Shown: positions 1 through 5,852 of the stretch, in pieces
Layout of the letters: every line of letters begins with the position of its first letter
Numbering within the stretch: the first letter of the stretch is position 1
Made by a program: the position numbers and the translations under genes
The notes under the pieces: model-generated
Seen by the model: only the letters and a program-made list of their open reading frames with translations
Databases searched by the model: none
What the model was told of the DNA's origin: nothing
Assembly (NCBI GenBank): GCA_964498835.1
Contig: CAZCIX010000043.1
Coordinates: forward strand, 1 to 18,393
Origin: JAGKXB01 sp964498835
GTDB lineage: Bacteria; Pseudomonadota; Gammaproteobacteria; Burkholderiales; Burkholderiaceae_D
Length of the DNA stretch: 18,393 bases
Reading direction: 5' to 3'

Positions 1-55
1 CAATCGTACCCACATTCACGTGCGGCTTCGTCCGCTCAAACTTGCTCTTTGCCAT
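1..55 (-). CDS. tuf: Elongation factor Tu, N-terminal fragment (cut by window edge)
   Basis: Reading leftwards from an ATG at 55, the first 18 codons give MAKSKFERTKPHVNVGTI, the invariant start of bacterial EF-Tu, the GTPase that carries aminoacyl-tRNA to the ribosomal A site. The P-loop and everything after it lie outside the window. An AAGGA Shine-Dalgarno lies about 8 bases before the ATG. The gene follows fusA at 79 bp in the same direction, the usual last place in a str operon (the tufA position). A second tuf ends at the other edge of the window. Confidence 0.97.
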   Translation of the reverse strand, partial: MAKSKFERTKPHVNVGTI

Positions 56-89
56 ATCAATTTCCTTCAAAAAGAACGTATTATCAATT

Positions 90-117
90 ATTTAAAATAA
101 CACTTACCTATTATCAA
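90..117 (-). promoter_or_regulatory. Possible internal promoter for tuf in the fusA-tuf gap
   Basis: On the minus strand TTGATA (117-112) is followed after 16 bp by TTAAAT (95-90), a fair match to sigma70 boxes in an AT-rich gap. The motif TTGATAATA also occurs twice here, 30 bp apart (117-109 and 87-79), so the -35 match may only reflect that repeat. Extra tuf expression from internal promoters near fusA is known in enteric bacteria; its use here is inference. Confidence 0.3.
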
Positions 118-134
118 CACTTAACTACTTTTTA

Positions 135-2240
135 TTACTTTGCTCTAGAACTAACAATTGCATCAATCACGTTCTTAGGTGCTTCAGAATAATGTTTAAA
201 TTCCATACTATAGGTTGCACGACCTTGGGTTGCAGAACGCAAAGAAGTCGAGTAACCAAACATTTCTGAAAGTGGCACCTCAGCACGAATGATCTTACCC
301 CCACCGCCAGCAATCTCATCCATACCTTGCACCATACCACGACGTGATGACAAATCACCCATCACAGTACCAGCATAATCTTCCGGTGTTTCCACCTCAA
401 CAGCCATCATAGGCTCCAAAATCACCGGACTTGCCTTGCGGCAACCATCCTTAAACGCCATGGAAGCAGCCATACGGAATGCATTTTCATTCGAATCGAC
501 ATCATGATACGAACCAAAGAACAAGGTCACCTTCACATCCACTACTGGATAACCCGCCATCACACCAGTAGTCAAGGTTTCTCTTACGCCTTTTTCAACA
601 GCGGGAATATATTCCCTCGGTACTGTACCGCCCTTAATAGCATCAACAAACTCAAAACCTTTACCGGGTTCTTGTGGCTCAAGCTTCAAGACAACGTGAC
701 CATATTGACCACGACCACCTGATTGTTTAACAAACTTACCTTCGATTTCTTCACAAACCTTGCGAATTGTTTCACGATAAGCAACTTGTGGCTTACCAAC
801 TGTAGCCTCCACACCAAATTCACGACGCATACGATCAACAATAATTTCCAGATGCAACTCCCCCATTCCAGAAATAATAGTCTGACCTGATTCCTCATCG
901 CTTTTCACACGAAAAGAAGGATCCTCTTGCGCCAAACGATTCAATGCCAAGCCCATTTTTTCTTGATCTTGCTTAGTCTTAGGCTCAACTGCTTGTGAAA
1001 TCACAGGCTCAGGAAAAATCATACGCTCCAGCGTAATAACAGAATTTGGATCACACAAAGTATCACCAGTGGTTGCTTCTTTCAAACCAACCGCAGCAGC
1101 AATATCACCTGCATGCACCTCTTTAATTTCCTCTCTTTGGTTGGCATGCATTTGCAAAATACGACCAAGACGCTCTTTTTTATTTTTCACTGGATTGAAT
1201 ACGGTATCACCGGATTTCACGGTACCAGAATAAACACGGAAGAAAATCAGTTGACCAACAAATGGATCCGTCATGATTTTAAATGCCAAAGCTGAAAACT
1301 TCTCCGTATCCTCTGCTTTACGAATAGCAGGCTCGTCATTTTCAATCAAACCGCTGACTGGGGGAATATCAACTGGTGAGGGCAAGTACTCAATCACACC
1401 ATCCAACATGGCTTGCACACCTTTGTTTTTAAAGGCTGTGCCACACATCATTGGTACAATTTCGCTAGCAATAGTGCGTTGACGCAAAGCAGCCTTGATT
1501 TCGGCCTCAGACAAATCACCTTCTTCAAGGTATTTATTCATCAAATCTTCGTTTGCTTCTGCAGCAGCTTCCACCATCTTTTCACGCCATTCTTTGGCAG
1601 AACCCAACAATTCTGCAGGAATGTCACGATAGTCAAATTTCATACCTTGTGATGCATCATCCCAATAAACCGCCTTCATTTTGACAAGATCAATCACACC
1701 AAGAAAGCTTTCCTCAGCACCGATAGGAATTTGCAGAAGAATGGGATTAGCCTTCAAACGTGCCCGCATTTGCTCGTACACTTTGAAAAAATTTGCACCA
1801 GTCCGATCCATTTTATTAACAAACGCCAAACGAGGTACTTTGTACTTGTTAGCTTGACGCCATACAGTTTCAGATTGAGGCTGCACACCACCAACCGCAC
1901 AGTAAACCATACATGCCCCATCCAACACACGCATAGAACGCTCCACTTCAATCGTGAAATCAACGTGACCTGGGGTATCAATAATATTAATGTGATGCTC
2001 AGGAAAATTATTTGCCATTCCTTTCCAGAAACAAGTAGTAGCAGCAGAAGTAATAGTAATACCACGCTCTTGCTCTTGCTCCATCCAGTCCATGGTAGCA
2101 GCACCATCATGCACTTCACCAATTTTATGGTTCACGCCTGTATAAAACAAAACACGTTCAGTCGTCGTAGTTTTACCAGCATCAATGTGCGCAGAAATAC
2201 CAATATTACGATAACGTTCTATGGGGGTCTTACGGGCCAT
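135..2240 (-). CDS. fusA: Elongation factor G
   Basis: 701-aa translational GTPase that moves tRNA and mRNA through the ribosome after peptide bond formation, and with RRF splits post-termination ribosomes. Visible motifs are the P-loop AHIDAGKT (17-24), the switch I RGITI region (59-63), DTPGH (88-92) and NKMD (142-145). The domain IV-V region carries GGRGQYGHV and the FGYSTSLRSATQGRA segment near the C-terminus. Length and sequence fit betaproteobacterial EF-G. The start has AGGAT upstream and matches the family start MARKTPIERYRNIGISAHID. It is the third gene of the str operon, 169 bp after rpsG and 79 bp before tuf. No break or missing GTPase motif is seen, and the domain III-V residues tied to fusidic acid response were not checked individually. 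Confidence 0.99.
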   Translation of the reverse strand: MARKTPIERYRNIGISAHIDAGKTTTTERVLFYTGVNHKIGEVHDGAATMDWMEQEQERGITITSAATTCFWKGMANNFPEHHINIIDTPGHVDFTIEVERSMRVLDGACMVYCAVGGVQPQSETVWRQANKYKVPRLAFVNKMDRTGANFFKVYEQMRARLKANPILLQIPIGAEESFLGVIDLVKMKAVYWDDASQGMKFDYRDIPAELLGSAKEWREKMVEAAAEANEDLMNKYLEEGDLSEAEIKAALRQRTIASEIVPMMCGTAFKNKGVQAMLDGVIEYLPSPVDIPPVSGLIENDEPAIRKAEDTEKFSALAFKIMTDPFVGQLIFFRVYSGTVKSGDTVFNPVKNKKERLGRILQMHANQREEIKEVHAGDIAAAVGLKEATTGDTLCDPNSVITLERMIFPEPVISQAVEPKTKQDQEKMGLALNRLAQEDPSFRVKSDEESGQTIISGMGELHLEIIVDRMRREFGVEATVGKPQVAYRETIRKVCEEIEGKFVKQSGGRGQYGHVVLKLEPQEPGKGFEFVDAIKGGTVPREYIPAVEKGVRETLTTGVMAGYPVVDVKVTLFFGSYHDVDSNENAFRMAASMAFKDGCRKASPVILEPMMAVEVETPEDYAGTVMGDLSSRRGMVQGMDEIAGGGGKIIRAEVPLSEMFGYSTSLRSATQGRATYSMEFKHYSEAPKNVIDAIVSSRAK

Positions 2241-2264
2241 AATTAATCCTAAACTTAATATAAA

Positions 2265-2341
2265 AAACCGAGCTCCCCATCATCGCAAGCGGAACAATAT
2301 ATAACACGCCCCGCTCAACAAATTTGAAATAGGCTCGGTTT
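2265..2341 (-). other. Stem-loop with a T-run in the rpsG-fusA gap
   Basis: On the minus strand AAACCGAGC (2341-2333) can pair with GCTCGGTTT (2273-2265), and the second arm runs on into a tract of six T. The loop of about 60 bases holds a second possible stem, AGCGG/CCGCT (2315-2311 with 2292-2288). It lies 25 bp before the fusA ATG. It resembles a weak terminator or attenuator with a long loop, or a fold that exposes or hides the fusA start. Seen as sequence complementarity only. Confidence 0.4.
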
Positions 2342-2409
2342 AAAATAAATTACATGTGCAAATACAAAATAATGAACACCTCACAAAAATGAAGGCACTC
2401 AATACACTA

Positions 2410-2880
2410 TTAGAAACGGAAGTGAGAGAATGCCTTATTAGCTTCTGCCATACGGTGTACTTCATCACGTTTCTTCATCGCACCACCACGATTTTCAGCT
2501 GCGTCCAACAATTCACCCGCCAAACGTTGCGGCATTGATTTTTCACTGCGCTTGTTTGCAGCTTCACGCAACCAGCGCATAGACAAAGCCATACGACGAA
2601 CAGGACGAACCTCAACTGGAACTTGATAATTTGCACCACCCACACGACGAGACTTCACTTCAACCAATGGCTTACAATTATTAACTGCAGCGGCGAATAC
2701 TTCCAAAGCATCTTTGCCAGACTTTGCTTGAATATGCTCAAAAGCACCATAAATGATATTTTCAGCAACAGATTTCTTGCCAGACAACATCAATACATTC
2801 ACAAATTTCGCAACATCCACATTACCAAATTTTGGATCAGGCAGAATTTCACGTTTGGGCACTTCACGACGACGAGGCAT
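2410..2880 (-). CDS. rpsG: 30S ribosomal protein S7
   Basis: 156-aa primary-binding protein of the 30S head; it binds the 3' major domain of 16S rRNA and lies near the E site and the mRNA exit. It starts MPRRREVPKREILPDPKFGN, the family N-terminus, and carries the conserved VGGANYQVPVEVRPVRR beta-hairpin region and RGGAMKKRDEVHRMAEANKAF near the C-terminus. A strong AAGGAG lies 6 bases before the ATG. In enteric bacteria S7 is the translational repressor of this operon and acts at the rpsL-rpsG spacer. Here that spacer is 152 bp and contains a GATGATCATC palindrome, but an S7 site cannot be proven by eye. The gene is intact and of normal length. Confidence 0.99.
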   Translation of the reverse strand: MPRRREVPKREILPDPKFGNVDVAKFVNVLMLSGKKSVAENIIYGAFEHIQAKSGKDALEVFAAAVNNCKPLVEVKSRRVGGANYQVPVEVRPVRRMALSMRWLREAANKRSEKSMPQRLAGELLDAAENRGGAMKKRDEVHRMAEANKAFSHFRF

Positions 2881-3033
2881 GTTTACTCCTTTTATCTTCA
2901 GTTGAGCAGATATTAAACCCTACTCACGGATGATCATCATAATCACCCACTTACTCAGCTTATACAAACTGATCAGACCAATTTAAAAATACAATTTCAC
3001 CAACAATTATTGGAGAAACTTTTCAAAAAATTT

Positions 3034-3417
3034 CTATTTTTTAGCAGCTTTTGCACGCTTAGCACCATACTTCGAACGTGCTTGCTTACGATCCTTAACC
3101 CCTTGAGTATCCAAGGCACCACGAACCATATGGTAACGAACACCAGGCAAATCCTTTACACGACCGCCTCGCAACAACACAACACTGTGTTCTTGCAAGT
3201 TATGACCCTCACCGCCGATGTAAGAAATAACCTCAAAACCATTTGTCAAACGGACTTTTGCAACCTTACGCAAAGCCGAGTTTGGTTTTTTTGGAGTTGT
3301 TGTATAAACACGTGTACATACGCCACGTTTTTGCGGGCTGTTTTCCAGCGCCGGTGATTTGCTTTTAACGCGCACAGAAGCGCGCGGTTTGCGTATCAAT
3401 TGATTGATGGTTGGCAT
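3034..3417 (-). CDS. rpsL: 30S ribosomal protein S12
   Basis: 127-aa protein of the decoding centre, which controls accuracy of codon reading. It shows RGVCTRVYTTTPKKPNSALR around the decoding loop, with Lys43, and RGGRVKDLPGVRYH with Lys88 and Asp89 (the position of the known beta-methylthio-Asp). Both lysines, whose change gives streptomycin resistance in other bacteria, are of the wild type. The C-terminus ends AKRAKAAKK, slightly longer than the 124 aa of E. coli. It is the first gene of the str operon; the promoter box pair lies about 86-115 bp upstream. The ribosome site is weak (AGAG, about 4 bases before ATG). Confidence 0.99.
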   Translation of the reverse strand: MPTINQLIRKPRASVRVKSKSPALENSPQKRGVCTRVYTTTPKKPNSALRKVAKVRLTNGFEVISYIGGEGHNLQEHSVVLLRGGRVKDLPGVRYHMVRGALDTQGVKDRKQARSKYGAKRAKAAKK

Positions 3418-3502
3418 CGCTCTATATCCAACAAAATTACAACATTAAATTAACCCATAAATACTACATTTATAGGACCACGACAAAATTCGAGAACTGA
3501 GC

Positions 3503-3531
3503 ATTCTAAACTTAGCCAGAGAAATCGTCAA
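3503..3531 (-). promoter_or_regulatory. Sigma70-type promoter of the str operon
   Basis: On the minus strand TTGACG (3531-3526) is separated by exactly 17 bp from TAGAAT (3508-3503), 5 of 6 matches to each consensus box. Transcription would start near 3496, giving a leader of about 80 bases before the rpsL ATG at 3417. No other equally good box pair lies upstream of rpsL. The DNA directly upstream of the -35 box (from 3540) is the end of an insertion-sequence remnant, so native upstream promoter DNA has been displaced. Confidence 0.7.
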
Positions 3532-3559
3532 CTATTATGTGTATTATGTCATACATGTG

Positions 3560-3714
3560 TCACGAGTTTTTAATCTGTACTAACTCCTGATGGCGATAAA
3601 ACCATCGTGCGAAACACCCATGACTTCGCACGCCCTCGAAACATTGTTCAATTCCTGGACTAAATTCAGCAAACCCGCTTTATGTTTGATAATAGGATTG
3701 TTACTATGTTGCAT
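3560..3714 (-). pseudogene. IS481-family transposase, N-terminal stub, frameshifted
   Basis: From the ATG at 3714 the minus strand encodes 44 residues that include IIKHKAGLLNLVQEL and NVSRACEVMGVS, the N-terminal helix-turn-helix (DNA-end binding) region of IS481-type transposases. After VSHD the frame is lost and stops at 3582-3580. Shifting by one base recovers FYRHQELVQ, the expected continuation (the family motif is like SRDTFYRYQE), which runs to a stop at 3562-3560. This pattern fits a one-base deletion near 3597. The DDE catalytic domain is absent, so the stub cannot move DNA. It lies wholly inside the 280-bp remnant and ends directly at the left terminal repeat. Confidence 0.75.
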
Positions 3715-3778
3715 GAGAGGAGCTACCTTTCTTCGGTTTAGTAGGCTTCGAACCCATGTCTAAACCGGTAACTCTCAT
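3713..3778. repeat. Imperfect hairpin inside the insertion-sequence remnant
   Basis: ATGAGAG (3713-3719) pairs with CTCTCAT (3772-3778), TACC (3724-3727) with GGTA (3767-3770), and GGTTTAG (3735-3741) with CTAAACC (3760-3766), leaving an 18-base loop and bulges on the left side. It lies between the transposase stub start and the right end of the element. It could be a subterminal structure of the original element; no function can be assigned. Confidence 0.4.
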
Positions 3779-3792
3779 CTTTTCAAGTCGAT

Positions 3793-3821
3793 GTGTCAGA
3801 TCTTGTCTGAACTAATACAAT
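3793..3821 (+). promoter_or_regulatory. Possible promoter of the transferase gene formed at the element end
   Basis: GTGTCA (3793-3798), 17 bp, then TACAAT (3816-3821), 4 of 6 and 5 of 6 matches to sigma70 boxes. The -10 box spans the junction: TACA is the last four bases of the insertion remnant and AT is flanking DNA. Transcription would begin near 3828, only about 6 bases before the ATG at 3834, so the message would be close to leaderless. This agrees with the lack of any Shine-Dalgarno there. Also seen here is a short inverted repeat TCAGA/TCTGA (3796-3800, 3806-3810). Confidence 0.35.
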
Positions 3822-3833
3822 TTATTTAAATTC

Positions 3834-5744
3834 ATGCGTTTCTTTTTTCGATTTAACAATCTTTTTCTTTTACTGAGCTATTTGGTAATCTCAGCCATTC
3901 CATTTTTTCCATTTACATTAGGAAGAAGCATTGATTCCGCAATACAAATCCTAGTTTTAGAATGCGTGACATGGGGAATTTTATGGGCAACATTCAAACG
4001 CCCTGCATACTTTCACTTTCTTTTACTTCCCGCTTTCCTCATTTTACCAATTGAAATTTACCTACAAGTTTTTTACGAACAGGGAATTTCCACTCATCAT
4101 TTGGGAATTATTACGGAAACTAGTCCTAGAGAAGCACTTGAATTTTTAGGAAGGAAAGTCTGGCTTTTGCTTGGGATTATGCTGACAGTCCTATTATGGT
4201 GGTATTTTTCATGGAAAGCAGCGAGACGCACACATAATTTAGATTGGTCACACTACTCACGCTGGCTGATATTAATACTGTTGATGTGCAGCTTGCAGCC
4301 ATGGAATTATGCAACCGATCTTAGAAAACGATTCTTCCACAACAGTAGTACATCATCGTTCACTAGCAGTGCCGTTGCTTCCGAAACCGATAGCAGCGAA
4401 GAAGAAGAAGAGGGAAGCGAGGAGGAAAACAACCCCGAGGCTGGGCCTGCGTCCACCCCCTCTAATAGATACATTCCTCACATACCACAGTGGCTGCAAT
4501 CGCTTAGCTGGAGCAAGGTTCAACATTATGTAGTACCAGATATTAAACAATTCGAACACACCTGGCCTTTCGGTTTGGTAGCACACGGAGTCGACTTTTG
4601 GACAGAACGCCGCTATCTGAGCGACTTAAGCATGAAAAACCAAACTTTTACATTTGGCGCAAAGCGACTTAATGATGTTAACAAACCGGAGACATTTGTC
4701 ATGGTCATCGGTGAATCATCCCGCTATGATCGTTGGAGTATAAATTCTTATTCAAGACCAACGAATCCATTATTAAGCCGAGAATCCAATCTTGTCAGTC
4801 TCACCAATGTAATTACTCCAGTGTCCGCCACAAGACTATCGGTTCCAGTATTAATATCACGCAAACCAGCTATGCAAAGCCTAAAAGCTGGATTTTCGGA
4901 AAAGTCTTTTTTGACTGCATTCAGGGAAGCAGGATTCAAAACCTACTGGTTATCTAATCAAATGTCTTTTGGACAATTTGATACACCCGTGTCAGTATTC
5001 GCAAAAGAAGCAAATGTAGTGCAATTTATGAATCTTGGAGGATACACCGATCATTCGAACTTTGATCAAGTCTTATTTTCCCCCTTGGAAACTGCTATTG
5101 CCGATCATGCGCCGAAGAAACTCATTGTTCTACATACACTGGGTAATCACTGGAATTATAGTCATCGCTATCCCAAGGAATTCGACAAATGGCAGCCCTC
5201 TTTGTTTGGTGTAGATAAACCAGACTATACGAATACCGATTTAAAACCCCAACTTAACAATAGTTACGACAATTCGATTTTGTATACAGACTGGTTTTTG
5301 TCTCAAGTGATTAAGAAACTTAAATTATCTGAACAAATTAGCTCAATGGTATACGTGGCGGATCATGGGCAAACTTTATACGATGGCAGTTGCCAAATAG
5401 CTTTCCATGGCCACAATACACAGTTTGAATTTCATATTCCGGCACTAATTTGGTATTCTGATTCCTATCGCTCAAATTATCCCGAAAAAATAAAGCAATT
5501 AAAGCGCCACAAGAACGCCAAAATTTCAACTGAGAATATGTTCCACTCTTTAGTAGATATGGCAGATATTCGCTATGAGACGGAGCGTTTGGAATGGAGT
5601 TTTTTCAGTAACAAATTCAAACAACACAAGCGCTACGTAGATAGCCACGGTTGGACAAATTACGACAATGCCAACATCCGTGGAGATTGCCGTGAAGTGA
5701 TTGACAAAGGTAAACCACTCCAACAAGATTCGGCAAGCAAATAA
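3834..5744 (+). CDS. Membrane phosphoethanolamine transferase-like protein (sulfatase/alkaline phosphatase superfamily)
   Basis: 636 aa, EptA/MCR-like layout. Five hydrophobic segments (about 11-29, 36-54, 58-80, 109-127, 143-160) anchor it in the inner membrane. A Ser/Thr/Glu-rich low-complexity linker (171-211, with EEEEEGSEEE) leads to a periplasmic sulfatase-fold domain (about 285-600). Aligning by motif with MCR-1, the metal and catalytic residues are present: Glu294 in VIGESSR, Thr333 in SATRLSVP (the nucleophile position, 39 residues on, as in MCR-1), His439 in LGNHWNYSHRYP, Asp510-His511 in VADHG, and His525. The likely reaction is transfer of phosphoethanolamine from phosphatidylethanolamine to an envelope glycan or lipid; the acceptor (lipid A, heptose or periplasmic glucan) cannot be told. 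The domain has few cysteines (520, 619), unlike the disulfide-rich EptA. No ribosome site is seen before the ATG; the start is chosen because the first membrane helix follows at once. The gene stands alone, opposite to its neighbours. Confidence 0.85.
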   Translation: MRFFFRFNNLFLLLSYLVISAIPFFPFTLGRSIDSAIQILVLECVTWGILWATFKRPAYFHFLLLPAFLILPIEIYLQVFYEQGISTHHLGIITETSPREALEFLGRKVWLLLGIMLTVLLWWYFSWKAARRTHNLDWSHYSRWLILILLMCSLQPWNYATDLRKRFFHNSSTSSFTSSAVASETDSSEEEEEGSEEENNPEAGPASTPSNRYIPHIPQWLQSLSWSKVQHYVVPDIKQFEHTWPFGLVAHGVDFWTERRYLSDLSMKNQTFTFGAKRLNDVNKPETFVMVIGESSRYDRWSINSYSRPTNPLLSRESNLVSLTNVITPVSATRLSVPVLISRKPAMQSLKAGFSEKSFLTAFREAGFKTYWLSNQMSFGQFDTPVSVFAKEANVVQFMNLGGYTDHSNFDQVLFSPLETAIADHAPKKLIVLHTLGNHWNYSHRYPKEFDKWQPSLFGVDKPDYTNTDLKPQLNNSYDNSILYTDWFLSQVIKKLKLSEQISSMVYVADHGQTLYDGSCQIAFHGHNTQFEFHIPALIWYSDSYRSNYPEKIKQLKRHKNAKISTENMFHSLVDMADIRYETERLEWSFFSNKFKQHKRYVDSHGWTNYDNANIRGDCREVIDKGKPLQQDSASK

Positions 5745-5772
5745 GAATTGCACATAAAGTTACTGCTTACGT

Positions 5773-5813
5773 ATAAAAACGGCACCGAAGAAATCCTTCG
5801 GTGCCGTTTTTAT
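5773..5813. terminator. Bidirectional intrinsic terminator between the transferase gene and rpoC
   Basis: A perfect 18-bp stem: ATAAAAACGGCACCGAAG (5773-5790) and CTTCGGTGCCGTTTTTAT (5796-5813) with a 5-base loop. The GC-rich core is flanked by A-run and T-run, so a U tract follows the hairpin on either strand. It lies 28 bp after the transferase stop and 39 bp after the rpoC stop, and so can end both convergent messages. It also separates the rif and str transcription units. Confidence 0.95.
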
Positions 5814-5852
5814 TGAAAGAATGAGACACTAAAGACTATAAGCCATACGATC

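Larger units (their letters stand above)
3540..3819 (-). mobile_element. Remnant of an IS481-type insertion sequence with both ends retained
   Basis: The left end on the plus strand reads TGTATTATGTCATACATG (3540-3557). The right end read on the minus strand is TGTATTAGTTCAGACAAG (3819-3802). The two agree at 14 of 18 positions including the first seven, and begin TGT as IS481-family ends often do. Between them is a stub of a transposase reading frame on the minus strand. At 280 bp against roughly 1 kb or more for a full element, most of the transposase, including the whole catalytic domain, has been lost by internal deletion. No clear target-site duplication is seen. It fills most of the 416-bp gap between rpsL and the transferase gene. 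Family assignment rests on the transposase similarity, recognised by eye. Confidence 0.65.

Noticed and set aside
3606..3632. Perfect 8-bp inverted repeat CGTGCGAA/TTCGCACG with an 11-base loop
   Set aside because: It lies within codons of the transposase stub (around SRACEVMGVSH), so it is more likely a product of coding sequence than an RNA element, though not excluded.
3700..3790. tRNA-like piece with GGTTCGAAGCC on the minus strand
   Set aside because: No acceptor, D or anticodon stem fits around it; it is part of the insertion remnant.
3529..3830. Target-site duplication flanking the insertion remnant
   Set aside because: The flanks (ending TATTATG on the left, starting ATTTATT on the right) share no convincing direct repeat; it may have decayed.
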